Position numbers and translations under genes: made by a program. A stretch of 64,000 nucleotides of DNA from Nocardia brasiliensis (GTDB taxonomy: Bacteria; Actinomycetota; Actinomycetes; Mycobacteriales; Mycobacteriaceae): the NCBI RefSeq assembly GCF_011801125.1, contig NZ_CP046171.1, positions 248,001 to 312,000 of the forward strand, given 5' to 3'. Positions 10,765 to 19,001 of the stretch are shown one piece after another. The notes under the pieces were generated by a model, which made no database searches, had not been told where the DNA came from, and was given only the letters and a program-made list of their open reading frames with translations. How positions within the stretch are numbered: the stretch's first letter is position 1; each line of letters starts with the position of its first letter.

Positions 10765-10893
10765 CATGGGGTGCGGTGGCACCCCGCCTGAGCAGGCAGC
10801 TATAGCGGGTGATTGATATTCTCACCCCCGCCGCGAACGGCATCCAGGGGCGTGTTTGTCCCGTCCGGCACGATAAACGATTTCGAGGACTTC

Positions 10894-12795
10894 ATGGAGC
10901 AGTCGGCTACCCAGGCCGTTACCGAAACGAAAGATCGAGCGATGGCCGTTGACGCCCCGGCTTCGCTGCGCTCCGACCATCGGGCGCCGGACCGGCTGGT
11001 GCTGCAGCGCGGCATCTTCACCGGCCCGTCGGCCAAGGTCAGCGACGAGCTGTATGCCGTCGTCAAGGGACGCGCCCACCGGGAACGTCAGGTGCTGCGG
11101 TTGGAAAAGGGCGCCGCCGCGCACACCAATACCTACTTCGGCCGTTTCGCGGCCAGCTACTGGCAGCGCTGGACCACCGTCACCGAGGTGCGGGTGGACA
11201 TGGTGCTGGACGTGGTCAAGAAGGCGAAGATCCGGCTGGTCGCCTCCGACATCGCGGGGCATCGCCGGATCATCGACACCGCCCAGGTCGGCGCGAGCGG
11301 GCCGGTGACGTTGGCGGCCACCCTGGATCAGTACGTCGACGGCGGCGCGATCTGGCTCGAATTCGACGCTGTCGGTGGCGATCTCGGCATCTCCGAGGTG
11401 AGCTGGAGCACCGCGGCACCCGAGCGGATCCGCCCCGTCGCGATCGCCATCTGCACCTTCAACCGTGCCGAGGACTGCGCGCACACCGTGGCGGCGCTGG
11501 CCTCCGACGCGGTCGTGCTCGGCGCGATCGACGCGGTGTACGTCGTCGATCAGGGCACCGACCTGGTGCAGGATCGGCCGCTGTATCAGGAGGTAGTGCC
11601 GACCTTCGGGGACAAGCTGCGCTACATCCGGCAGCCGAATCTCGGTGGGGCCGGCGGTTTCACCCGCGGGCTTTACGAGGTGTCGGCTGCCAACGAGCAC
11701 GCCGACGTCATCCTGATGGACGACGACATCCTCTGCGAGCCCGAAACCGTGCTGCGGCTCAACGCCTTCGCCAACATGACGGTGGAACCGACCCTGGTCG
11801 GTGCGCAGATGCTGTTCCTGCTCAACCCCGACTACCTGAACGTCGGCGCCGAAGAGGTGCACCTGCAACAACTGCGGCACGGGCAGAAGGTGCCGAAGGC
11901 GTTGCGCAACACCAGCATGCTCAAGCGCAACCAGGAGCGCCGGGTGGATGCCGGCTACAACGCCTGGTGGACCTGCCTGATCCCGGCCGAGGTGGTCGCG
12001 AAGATCGGGCTGCCGGTGCCGATCTTCTTCCAGTGGGACGACGTCGAATACGGCATCCGGGCCAGGGAGCACGGCTTCGTCACGGTCACCCTGCCGAACG
12101 CGGCGGTCTGGCACGCGGACTTCTACTGGAAGGACTACGACGACTGGGCGCGCTACTTCAGCACGCGCAACTCGTTGATCGTCGGCGCGCTGCACGCCGA
12201 CCTGGACGGAAAAGCGATCACCCGCAAGCTGTTCCGGGAGCTCGGCGAGCAGTTGGTCGCCATGCAGTACGGCCTGGTGCACACCACGTTGCAGGGCATC
12301 GAGGACTTCCTGCAGGGGCCGAAGGTGTTGCGGGACGGCGGTATCGCCGCGCTCGCGGCGGCGCGCACCAGCCGCGCCGACTACGCGGAGACGATCAAGC
12401 ATCCGGCCGCGACCCCGCCGGTGCGTTCCGGTGACATCCAATTACGCCGCGCCACCGGCGAACCGAGCCGTCCGCTGCTCGTGCTGTTCAAGCGGGCCAT
12501 CAACCAGTGGTTCGGCCGCACCCAGCACGGCGTCATCGGCGTCACCCGCGAGGACGCGCACTGGTGGCATGTCTCGCTGTTCGACCACGTCGTGGTCACC
12601 GACGCCTCCCAGTCGGGCGTGCGCGTCCGGCAGCGGGACAAGGCCCGTGCCCGTCAGCTCCTGCGCCGCACCATCCGTGTCCTGCGTCGGCTGCGCAACG
12701 AACTGCCGACCCTCCAGGAACAGTACCGCGCCGCGGTTCCGGAACTCACCAGCCGCGCCAACTGGGAACGCCTCTACGGCATCAAGCCGCAATAG
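10894..12795 (+). CDS. glfT2: Galactofuranosyltransferase GlfT2
   Basis: A 633-residue processive galactan polymerase, close to the 637 residues of the M. tuberculosis enzyme. It adds alternating beta-(1-5) and beta-(1-6) galactofuranose from UDP-Galf to the lipid-linked galactan on the cytoplasmic face. An N-terminal beta domain (about 1-170) holds TYFGRFAASYWQRWTTVTE. The GT-A domain has AIAICTFNRAEDC, QPNLGGAGGFTRGLYE, the metal-binding VILMDDDIL near residue 275, YNAWWTCLIP, WDDVEYGIRAREHG near 381 with the catalytic acidic pair, and the metal-ligand His in AAVWHADFYW. A helical C-terminus follows. ATG 10894 was chosen because GAGGA lies 5-6 nt upstream; in-frame TTG 10813 would add 27 unlikely residues. 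Confidence 0.96.
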   Translation: MEQSATQAVTETKDRAMAVDAPASLRSDHRAPDRLVLQRGIFTGPSAKVSDELYAVVKGRAHRERQVLRLEKGAAAHTNTYFGRFAASYWQRWTTVTEVRVDMVLDVVKKAKIRLVASDIAGHRRIIDTAQVGASGPVTLAATLDQYVDGGAIWLEFDAVGGDLGISEVSWSTAAPERIRPVAIAICTFNRAEDCAHTVAALASDAVVLGAIDAVYVVDQGTDLVQDRPLYQEVVPTFGDKLRYIRQPNLGGAGGFTRGLYEVSAANEHADVILMDDDILCEPETVLRLNAFANMTVEPTLVGAQMLFLLNPDYLNVGAEEVHLQQLRHGQKVPKALRNTSMLKRNQERRVDAGYNAWWTCLIPAEVVAKIGLPVPIFFQWDDVEYGIRAREHGFVTVTLPNAAVWHADFYWKDYDDWARYFSTRNSLIVGALHADLDGKAITRKLFRELGEQLVAMQYGLVHTTLQGIEDFLQGPKVLRDGGIAALAAARTSRADYAETIKHPAATPPVRSGDIQLRRATGEPSRPLLVLFKRAINQWFGRTQHGVIGVTREDAHWWHVSLFDHVVVTDASQSGVRVRQRDKARARQLLRRTIRVLRRLRNELPTLQEQYRAAVPELTSRANWERLYGIKPQ

Positions 12796-12821
12796 CCCCT
12801 GCCCCAACCGATCTCACCCGT

Positions 12822-12850
12822 GAGCCGCCCGGCCCCGTGCCGGGCGGCTC
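12822..12850. terminator. Stem-loop between convergent genes
   Basis: A perfect 12-bp GC-rich stem, 12822-12833 with 12839-12850, around CCCGT. It lies between glfT2 and the SDR gene and has no clear T-tract on the + strand. Confidence 0.65.
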
Positions 12851-12873
12851 GCTTCGTCTCCCGAAAGCCGGTG

Positions 12874-13725
12874 CTAGAGGAAGAGGTCGGTGGTCAGGGG
12901 GCCGTCGCCGGGGACTACGCGGTACTTGTCGAGGTCGGTGATGCCGTGGGCGGCGAGGACGTCGTCATCGATGAAGAAGTTGCCCGAGGTGTCCTTGGCC
13001 GGGGAGGTGAGCACGAGGTAGGCGGCGTCGGCGTAGATGTCGGGGGTGCGCGAGGTGGCGATCATCTCCTCGCCGCCGAGCAGGTTCTTGACGGCGGCGG
13101 TGGCGATCGTCGTGCGCGGCCACAGCGAGTTGACACCGATGCCGTCGTTCTTCAGTTCCTCGGCCAAACCCAGTGTGGTGAGCGACATTCCGTACTTGGC
13201 GATGGTGTAGCCGAGCGAGGCGCCCGCCCACTTGGGGTCGAGGTTGAGCGGCGGCGACAGGGTCAGGATGTGCGGGTTGCGTGCCGCGGCCGCCGACGCG
13301 CGCAGGTGCGGGATGCTCAGCTTGGCGAGCAGGAAGCTGCCGCGGCAGTTGATGTCCTGCATCAGGTCGTACTTCTTCATCGGCAGCAGGTCGGTGGGGG
13401 ACAGGTCGATCGCCGACGCGTTGTTCACCACGATGTCGATGCCGCCGAACCGCTCGACGGTCTGTCGCACGGCCTCGGCCACCGACTCGTCGCTGCGCAC
13501 ATCGCCGACGAACGGCAGCACCTGGCCGCCCGCCTGCTCGAGTTCGGCCGCGGCGGTGTGGATGGTGCCGGGCAGCTTCGGATGCGGCTGATCGGTCTTG
13601 GCGATCAACGTGATGTTCGCGCCGTCGGCCGCGGCCCGCTTGGCGATCTCCAAGCCGATGCCCCGGCTACCGCCGGACATGATCATCGTCCTGCCCGCGA
13701 GCGGCTTCGATCCCGATTCCGTCAT
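12874..13725 (-). CDS. Short-chain dehydrogenase/reductase, HSDL2-like
   Basis: A 283-residue Rossmann-fold oxidoreductase. MIMSGGSRGIGLEIAKRAA is the dinucleotide-binding motif (Ser in place of the usual first Thr), VGDVRSDESV the second strand acid, VVNNASAI the NNAS motif, ILTLSPPLN the strand with the catalytic Ser, and GYTIAKYGM the YxxxK pair. The C-terminal block (SPAKDTSGNFFIDDDVLAAHGI) is typical of proteins matching the N-terminal domain of human HSDL2, which act on steroid or fatty acyl substrates. No SCP2 domain is attached. A perfect 20-bp palindrome 80 bp upstream (13805-13824) probably binds a TetR-type regulator encoded elsewhere. The substrate is unknown. Confidence 0.9.
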   Translation of the reverse strand: MTESGSKPLAGRTMIMSGGSRGIGLEIAKRAAADGANITLIAKTDQPHPKLPGTIHTAAAELEQAGGQVLPFVGDVRSDESVAEAVRQTVERFGGIDIVVNNASAIDLSPTDLLPMKKYDLMQDINCRGSFLLAKLSIPHLRASAAAARNPHILTLSPPLNLDPKWAGASLGYTIAKYGMSLTTLGLAEELKNDGIGVNSLWPRTTIATAAVKNLLGGEEMIATSRTPDIYADAAYLVLTSPAKDTSGNFFIDDDVLAAHGITDLDKYRVVPGDGPLTTDLFL

Positions 13726-13804
13726 GTGACCTGCTCCTGTCGTCCATGCCGCAGGTGGGCCCCGCGGCCTTCCGCACTTCGCACACTAAGCGTAACCCGC
13801 ATTA

Positions 13805-13824
13805 CTATGCAACCAGTTGCATAG
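13805..13824. promoter_or_regulatory. Perfect 20-bp palindrome, TetR-type operator candidate
   Basis: CTATGCAAC-CA-GTTGCATAG has 9-bp arms and a 2-bp centre. It lies about 80 bp upstream of the SDR gene and after the hairpin that ends rsgA. No regulator gene is next to it. Confidence 0.6.
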
Positions 13825-13861
13825 GGGTGGGGGCGTGAAGTTCCTCTCGCGTGACGCGACG

Positions 13862-13904
13862 GCCGGGCGGGTGGTAGCGATCGCCGCCGCACCACCCGCC
13901 CGGC
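13862..13904 (-). terminator. Terminator-like hairpin after rsgA
   Basis: A perfect 14-bp stem (13862-13875 with 13891-13904) with a 15-nt loop, 8 bp past the rsgA stop codon. There is no T-tract. Confidence 0.65.
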
Positions 13905-13911
13905 TATGCGA

Positions 13912-14958
13912 TCAGCGCCGGGAACCGCGTTCCCGATACATCTGCCGCTGCTGCTTGCTGATGTCGCGCCACTGGCGCTGCCGCTCGGCCTGCAACCGCC
14001 GGTCGGTGCGCGCCGCCATCCAGGCGTTCTCCTTGGCCAGCCGCTGATAGCTGTCGAGCCGGCGCTGGGTCAGCTCGCCGCTGTCGATGGCCGCCGCGAC
14101 GGCGCACCCCGGCTCGCCGCGATGCGCGCAATCGCCGAAACGGCATTGCGCGGCAAGGGATTCGATATCGCTGAAGGTCTTCTCGATTCCTTCGGCGGCA
14201 TCCCACAGTCCGACCCCGCGCAGCCCGGGTGTGTCGATGAGGGTGCCGCCGTTGGGCAACGGCCGCAGCTCTCGATGCACCGTGGTGTGCCTGCCCTTCT
14301 TGTCCACCGAGCGAACGGCGTTGGTGGCGAACACTTCCTGTCCGAGCAGTGCGTTGGCCAGGGTGGACTTGCCCGCGCCGGACGGGCCGATCAGCGCGAC
14401 CGTCCCGTCGAGCATGGCGGCGAGCACATCAAGACCGATCCCGGTCTCGACGCTCACCGCGAGCACGGCGGCGCCGGGCGCGACGGCCCGCACCACGTCG
14501 AGCGGAAGATCCGCCGCCGCATCGGCTTTGGTGAGCAGCACGACGGGCTGGGCGTTGCTCTCCCAGACCAGCGCGAGCATCCGCTCGATCCGTCCGAGAT
14601 CGACATCGCCGTCGGCGGCCGCGCAGATCAGCACCGTGTCGACATTGGCGGCCAGCACCTGTCCTTGGGAGCGCCGGGAGACCGAGGAGCGCGTGACCGC
14701 CGACCGGCGCGGCAGCAGTCGCCGCACGTTGGCGTCGGCGTCGATGCTCACCCAGTCGCCGGTGCACAGCCCGCTGACCTCGGCATCGGGCCGGGGACAG
14801 CGCGCTCGCGCCGGTCCGGTGGGTGTCGCGACATCGCATTCGCTGCGGTCCATCCGAATCACCCGGGCGGGCACGCAGTTCTCCTCGATCAGCGAGGCGT
14901 ATTCAGCGGCTACGGCTTCGGTCCAGCCGTAAGGGACTAGCAGGTCGTACTCGACCAT
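13912..14958 (-). CDS. rsgA: Ribosome small-subunit-dependent GTPase A
   Basis: A 348-residue circularly permuted GTPase that helps mature the 30S subunit. After an N-terminal OB-fold the G motifs come in the permuted order: VLLTKADAAADL (G4), VSVETGIGLDVL (G5), then GPSGAGKSTLANALLG (G1, P-loop), KGRHTTVHRELR (G2) and LIDTPGLRGVGL (G3, DTPG). The C-terminal zinc-binding knuckle is CRFGDCAHRGEPGC. The length matches RsgA (YjeQ/YloQ). ATG 14958 starts the OB domain and has AGGA further upstream. A 29-codon ORF with a consensus Shine-Dalgarno lies just before it (15001-15090). It is unrelated to the flanking cell-wall genes and ends at a strong hairpin. Confidence 0.95.
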   Translation of the reverse strand: MVEYDLLVPYGWTEAVAAEYASLIEENCVPARVIRMDRSECDVATPTGPARARCPRPDAEVSGLCTGDWVSIDADANVRRLLPRRSAVTRSSVSRRSQGQVLAANVDTVLICAAADGDVDLGRIERMLALVWESNAQPVVLLTKADAAADLPLDVVRAVAPGAAVLAVSVETGIGLDVLAAMLDGTVALIGPSGAGKSTLANALLGQEVFATNAVRSVDKKGRHTTVHRELRPLPNGGTLIDTPGLRGVGLWDAAEGIEKTFSDIESLAAQCRFGDCAHRGEPGCAVAAAIDSGELTQRRLDSYQRLAKENAWMAARTDRRLQAERQRQWRDISKQQRQMYRERGSRR

Positions 14959-15000
14959 GATGGGGGAAATCCTTCGTCGGGCACTGAGCCCGCACCGGAC

Positions 15001-15090
15001 TCAGCGACTGGAGATGGGGGTGGAGGTCCGTGCGGCGGCGTGCTTTCGCACAGCTCGTCCGGGCACGGCAATCCGAACAGTCCTTGTCAC
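15001..15090 (-). CDS. Possible small ORF (29 aa) ahead of rsgA
   Basis: GTG 15090 is preceded 8 nt upstream by AGGAGG, the best Shine-Dalgarno sequence in this part of the window. The ORF runs 29 codons to TGA at 15001 and encodes a basic peptide (VTRTVRIAVPGRAVRKHAAA at its start, RTSTPISSR at its end). It ends 42 bp before the rsgA start on the same strand. It might be a leader peptide or a small basic protein; no homologue is known to me. The codon pattern is not decisive, so this could be chance. Confidence 0.3.
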   Translation of the reverse strand: MTRTVRIAVPGRAVRKHAAARTSTPISSR

Positions 15091-15171
15091 GGTCCACACC
15101 TCCTCACCTGTCTCGCAGTTGATCCCCACCATCGCACGCGCGCCGACGGCGCGCAATCGAATTAAATCCGG

Positions 15172-16089
15172 CTACTTGCGCGGGTCCGGCTTGCCGAACT
15201 GCTCGTGCCTGCCGAGCGAGCGCAGGTGGAACCATTCGCGCAGGCCGGCCGGGTCGCGGCGGGTCACCAGGAAGAACCAGGAGAAGCGAATCCATTCCTG
15301 CGGCAGCAGCTTGCGCATGCCGGGCTGCGACATCAGGTAGCCGCGGTTGCGGTAGGTGAAGTAGCGCTTGACCGGATCGTCGGGGTACTGGGTGTGCATC
15401 CGCCCGCCGAGGATCGGCTTGAACTCGGCGGCGCCGTTGGGGTGCAGGTACGCGGTCTGCAGACAGGTGCCGAACGGCAGCCCGGAACGGACCAGCCTGC
15501 GGTGCACCTCCACCTCGTCGCCGCGCACGAACAGGCGCAGGTCCGGCACGCCGATCACATCGACGGCCTTGGCCGAGATCAGCGCGCCGTTGAACAGCGA
15601 GGCGATACCCGGTAAGAAGTCCTCCTCGCCCAGCTCGGAGCGCAGCCTGCGCCACACGACGCCGCGGCGCAGCGGGAAGGCGAGCCGGTCCGGCTCGTCG
15701 ATATCGCACACCACCGGCGACACCTCGACGAGTCCGTGCCTGCGCGCGCAATCCAGCAGGGTGGCAAGCACTTCCGCGCCCTCGGGCCTGCCGTCGTCGT
15801 CGGCCAGCCAGACCCAGTCCGCGCCGAGGCTCAGCGCGTGCAGCATGCCGAGCGCGAAACCGCCAGCGCCGCCGAGGTTGTGTGCCGAACCGAGATAGGT
15901 GGCCTCGATCGGCTGGTCCCGCACCAGGTCGGCGACCTCGGTTTCGTTGGCATTGTCGACCACGATCAGGTGGTCGACCGGACGAGACTGGGAGGCAATG
16001 ACTTTCAGCGACTCGGCGAGCAGTTCGCGGCGCTTGTGCGTGACGACCACGGCAACGATGCGCGCGTCCGGCCCGGTCGGCTCACTCAT
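15172..16089 (-). CDS. glfT1: Galactofuranosyltransferase GlfT1
   Basis: A 305-residue GT-A enzyme (M. tuberculosis Rv3782 has 304) that adds the first two galactofuranose residues to the rhamnose of decaprenyl-PP-GlcNAc-Rha, starting galactan synthesis. Motifs: VAVVVTHKRRELLAESL, DHLIVVDNANETE, YLGSAHNLGGAGGFALGM, the metal-binding WVWLADDDGRPEG near residue 90, LFNGALISAKAVDVIGVPD, LRLFVRGDEVEVHRRLVRSG, and the C-terminal RYFTYRNRGYLMSQPGMRKL and FFLVTRRDPAGL. It is the last gene of the wzm-wzt-glfT1 operon; its ATG overlaps the wzt stop (ATGA, 16086-16089), indicating translational coupling. Confidence 0.96.
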   Translation of the reverse strand: MSEPTGPDARIVAVVVTHKRRELLAESLKVIASQSRPVDHLIVVDNANETEVADLVRDQPIEATYLGSAHNLGGAGGFALGMLHALSLGADWVWLADDDGRPEGAEVLATLLDCARRHGLVEVSPVVCDIDEPDRLAFPLRRGVVWRRLRSELGEEDFLPGIASLFNGALISAKAVDVIGVPDLRLFVRGDEVEVHRRLVRSGLPFGTCLQTAYLHPNGAAEFKPILGGRMHTQYPDDPVKRYFTYRNRGYLMSQPGMRKLLPQEWIRFSWFFLVTRRDPAGLREWFHLRSLGRHEQFGKPDPRK

Positions 16090-16925
16090 ACCTGGTTCCG
16101 CTCCAGTTCTCTTCCGTTTTCCATGGCCCGTTCGGCTTCCAGTTCGCGCAGCACGGTCGCGACGTGGTTGCCCGCGTCCGGACCCTCATAGGCTCGCACG
16201 ACTTCTTCGATGCCGCCGCGCAAACGGATCTCTCCGTGATCGATCCACAGCGCGGTATCGCAGAGTTGTGCGAGAAATTCATTGGAATGGCTGGCGAATA
16301 CCAGGATGCCCGATCGGGCCACCAATTGCTGCAGGCGCAGCCGAGCTTTCTTCATGAATTCGGCGTCCACCGCGCCGATGCCCTCGTCGAGCAACAGGAT
16401 CTCGGGGTCGATCGAGGTGACCACGCCCATGGCCAGGCGGACCCGCATACCGGTGGAATAGGTGCGCAGCGGCATCGACAGGTACTCGCCGAGATCGGTG
16501 AAATCGGCGATCTCGTCGATCTTGGACATCATCTGCTTACGCGTCTGCCCGAGGAAAAGGCCGCGGATGATGATGTTCTCGTAGCCGGAGATCTCCGGGT
16601 CCATGCCGACGCCGAGATCGAACACCGGCGCCACCCGGCCGCGGATGCGCGCGCTGCCGCGCGAGGGCTCGTAGATGCCCGAAAGCAGTCGCAGCAGTGT
16701 CGATTTGCCCGCGCCGTTGTGCCCGACCAGGCCGACCCGGTCGCCCTCTTTCAGCGAAAGCGTGATGTCGCGCAGCGCCTCGACGACCACCACGTCGGAC
16801 TTGTTGCGCCCGATGGCGCCGCCCGCCTTGCCGAGGAACGCCTTCTTCAACGACCGCGATTTCGCGTCGAAGATCGGGAATTCGACCCAGGCCTGGTGGG
16901 TTTCGATACTCACATGCTCGGTCAT
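16086..16925 (-). CDS. wzt: Galactan exporter ABC ATP-binding protein Wzt
   Basis: A 279-residue ATPase of the ABC-2 polysaccharide export family (Rv3781/RfbE type) that powers movement of lipid-linked galactan across the inner membrane. It has VGLVGHNGAGKSTLLRLLSG (Walker A), VFDLGVGMDPEISGYENI (Q-loop region), LRTYSTGMRVRLAMGV (ABC signature), EILLLDEGIGAVD (Walker B and catalytic Glu) and LVFASHSNEF (switch His). The carbohydrate-binding C-terminal domain found in some O-antigen Wzt proteins is absent, as usual for mycolata. It begins 10 nt after the wzm stop and overlaps glfT1 by 4 nt. Confidence 0.95.
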   Translation of the reverse strand: MTEHVSIETHQAWVEFPIFDAKSRSLKKAFLGKAGGAIGRNKSDVVVVEALRDITLSLKEGDRVGLVGHNGAGKSTLLRLLSGIYEPSRGSARIRGRVAPVFDLGVGMDPEISGYENIIIRGLFLGQTRKQMMSKIDEIADFTDLGEYLSMPLRTYSTGMRVRLAMGVVTSIDPEILLLDEGIGAVDAEFMKKARLRLQQLVARSGILVFASHSNEFLAQLCDTALWIDHGEIRLRGGIEEVVRAYEGPDAGNHVATVLRELEAERAMENGRELERNQV

Positions 16926-16935
16926 CGATCCGCTC

Positions 16936-18063
16936 CTAAACCCAGTACGGCACGCGCGAACGGAATTGCTTCATCGCGAAGATGGCGACGATCCAGCCGA
17001 CCACGGTGATGGCGCCGACGATGAGCCAGTGATACAGGTGCTGGTCGTCGCCGAGCAACGGGGCGCGAATGATCTCCAGGTAGTGGAACGTCGGAATGAT
17101 CTCGGCCAGTTTCGCGCGCTCGCTGACCTGCCCGCCCTGCGCCTCGAGGCTCTTGGTGTTCCACATCACCGGGGTCAGCACGAACAACATCAACGTGAGA
17201 CTGCCGAGGATCGGGGCGATATCGCGGTAACGCGTGCTGAAGATGCCGAACACGATCGACACCCACATCGCGTTGAGGAACAGCAGGCCTAGCGCCGGAA
17301 TCGCGAATATCGCGGTCCAGTGCAGCTTTTGCCACACCCCGAACGCGATCAGCACCACGAGGTAGATCAGCATGTTGTGCGCGAAGAACAGCAGCTGCCG
17401 CCAGACCAGGCGATAGACGTGCACGCTCAGCGCCGATGGCAGCTGTTTGATCAGTCCCTCGTTGGCGATGAAGACATCGGAACCCTCGAGAATGCTGGCG
17501 TTGATCACATTCCAGACGATGATGCCGACCGCCACATACGGCAGGTAGTCCTTGACCGGCTGGCCGAGCAGCGCGGAGTACAGCAGGCCGATCGCCGCCG
17601 CCTGCACACCGGTCGCGATGGTGATCCAGAACGGCCCGAGCACCGAACGCCGGTAGCGCTGCTTGATGTCCTGCCAGCCGAGCGAAAGCCACAGCTCGCG
17701 CTGGCCGAAGCCGACGCGGAAGTCCTTGAACGCCCGCCGGAAGGTCTGCGAGTCCGAGGTGATCGGCGCATCGTCGACCGGTTCGTTCGATGCGGGCGCG
17801 GCCTCGTCGGGCGCGGTCTCGTCCGCACCGGTCCGCGCCGCGACGGCGGGCGCCTCCCCGGCGCTCACCGGATCCGCTTCCGGCGCACTGTCGCCTGCGC
17901 GCGCCTCGGCGGTGTCTGGGCGCGCGGGTACGTCGGAACGCTCGGACTCATCGGAACGCTCCGGGTTTTCTGAACGCGCTGAGGTGTCATCTGAACGCAC
18001 TGAGCTCTCTTCACGACGCCCCGGGCTCTGATTCGAGTCGGGACGAGCGGCAGCGGCGGGCAC
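16936..18063 (-). CDS. wzm: Galactan exporter ABC permease Wzm
   Basis: An ABC-2 type permease (Rv3783/RfbD type) that pairs with Wzt. From about residue 105 it has the family sequence DFRVGFGQRELWLSLGWQDI, KQRYRRSVLGPFWITIATGV, then six membrane helices with NEGLIKQLPSALSVHVYRLV, and ends RSRVPYWV. The first 105 or so residues form an unusual hydrophilic extension rich in Ser, Glu, Asp and Arg with repeated (A/E)RS(D/E) steps. GTG 18063 (375 aa) was chosen because TAGGCT lies 8 nt upstream and the longer ORF would start inside the bpa terminator; a GTG near 18000 is another option. It heads the operon wzm-wzt-glfT1, an order unlike M. tuberculosis, where wzt comes first. Confidence 0.92.
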   Translation of the reverse strand: MPAAAARPDSNQSPGRREESSVRSDDTSARSENPERSDESERSDVPARPDTAEARAGDSAPEADPVSAGEAPAVAARTGADETAPDEAAPASNEPVDDAPITSDSQTFRRAFKDFRVGFGQRELWLSLGWQDIKQRYRRSVLGPFWITIATGVQAAAIGLLYSALLGQPVKDYLPYVAVGIIVWNVINASILEGSDVFIANEGLIKQLPSALSVHVYRLVWRQLLFFAHNMLIYLVVLIAFGVWQKLHWTAIFAIPALGLLFLNAMWVSIVFGIFSTRYRDIAPILGSLTLMLFVLTPVMWNTKSLEAQGGQVSERAKLAEIIPTFHYLEIIRAPLLGDDQHLYHWLIVGAITVVGWIVAIFAMKQFRSRVPYWV

Positions 18064-18071
18064 GGTGCCCG

Positions 18072-18077
18072 AGCCTA
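18072..18077 (-). promoter_or_regulatory. -10 box of the wzm-wzt-glfT1 operon
   Basis: On the minus strand TAGGCT is followed by 8 nt and GTG 18063. It lies immediately after the terminator hairpin of bpa, so the operon has its own promoter. Confidence 0.5.
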
Positions 18078-18092
18078 CCCTTGGACATTCGT

Positions 18093-18121
18093 ACCGGCCC
18101 GCGTGGCACACGCGGGCCGGT
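18093..18121 (-). terminator. Terminator hairpin of bpa
   Basis: A perfect 12-bp stem (18093-18104 with 18110-18121) around GGCAC, 25 bp past the bpa stop codon. It separates bpa from the wzm promoter. Confidence 0.7.
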
Positions 18122-18146
18122 GCCTCTCAAAGCCGCGCTTCGGAGC

Positions 18147-18752
18147 TCACAAATACTGCCCGGACCCGCCCGTGACGTGATTGGGCTGCCCGCCGCGCGG
18201 GTCCGCGGCGTGGATGCCGGGCGGCAGCGCGCCCTGTCGCATCTGCTCGAGCTGGGCCCGCGCGGCCATCTGCTGGGCGAACAAGGCCGTCTGGATGCCG
18301 TGGAACAGGCCCTCCAGCCAGCCGACCAGCTGGGCCTGGGCGATCCGCAGCTCCGCGTCCGAGGGAATGGCGTCGTCGGTGAACGGCAGCGTGAGCCGCT
18401 CGAGCTCGTCGCGCAGTTCCGGGGCGAGGCCCTGCTCGAGTTCACGCACCGACGATTTGTGGATATCTTTCAGCCTGCTGCGGCTCGCGTCGTCGAGTGG
18501 AGCGGCGCGCACCTCCTCGAGCAGCTGCTTGATCATCGTGCCGATGCGCATGACCTTGGCGGGCTGCTCGACCATGTCGGCCAGCGACTCGCCCGCGTCG
18601 TCGCGGTCGTCCGACTCGTCTTTCTTGTCCTCGTCGGTCACCACCTGCGCGGTGAAGGGCGCGTCCGAGGCGACCTCCGCCGGGATGACCAACGGGCGGC
18701 CGTCCGGTCCGACGACGACGATGTGGTCCGGTGACTCATCCGATTGCGTCAT
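18147..18752 (-). CDS. bpa: Bacterial proteasome activator Bpa (PafE)
   Basis: A 201-residue protein of the DUF2587 family that forms a dodecameric ring capping the 20S proteasome and opens it without ATP. The core is very like Rv3780: EQPAKVMRIGTMIKQLLEEV, LKDIHKSSVRELEQGLAPEL, LPFTDDAIPSDAELRIAQAQ and GLFHGIQTALFAQQMAARAQ, a four-helix bundle. The last four residues are GQYL, the penultimate-Tyr motif that docks in the proteasome pockets. The N-terminal 60 residues are acidic and variable. The start ATG 18752 (MTQSDESPD) is preferred; ATG 18764 would add four residues. It lies upstream of the galactan export operon, as in M. tuberculosis. Confidence 0.95.
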   Translation of the reverse strand: MTQSDESPDHIVVVGPDGRPLVIPAEVASDAPFTAQVVTDEDKKDESDDRDDAGESLADMVEQPAKVMRIGTMIKQLLEEVRAAPLDDASRSRLKDIHKSSVRELEQGLAPELRDELERLTLPFTDDAIPSDAELRIAQAQLVGWLEGLFHGIQTALFAQQMAARAQLEQMRQGALPPGIHAADPRGGQPNHVTGGSGQYL

Positions 18753-18988
18753 GGTCCCTATCATGTCGCGTTGCCGCCGAACGCGCTAAAGGGGCTGCGC
18801 CGTGCCGTGCGCGGAGCCGGCGGACCGGTGTACCCGGTCCTCGCCCTGCCGCGGCGGCGGCGTTCTATCCTGTTCGGGTCGTGTGGTTCGGATTTGCTGA
18901 AAGTCGGTTGCCATGCTGAGTCCCAGGTCGCTGTGCCCCCGTGCGGAAGCCGAGGGGAACACGGTTACACAGGCTCGCCCGCTGCCCT

Positions 18989-18994
18989 TAGAGT
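18989..18994 (+). promoter_or_regulatory. -10 box of a probable leaderless transcript (19002 gene)
   Basis: TAGAGT, identical to the rfbB box, followed by 7 nt and ATG 19002. Confidence 0.6.
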
Positions 18995-19001
18995 GGCCAA
19001 C

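Noticed and set aside
10813..10893. TTG 10813 as glfT2 start
   Set aside because: ATG 10894 has GAGGA at proper spacing and gives a length near that of known GlfT2.
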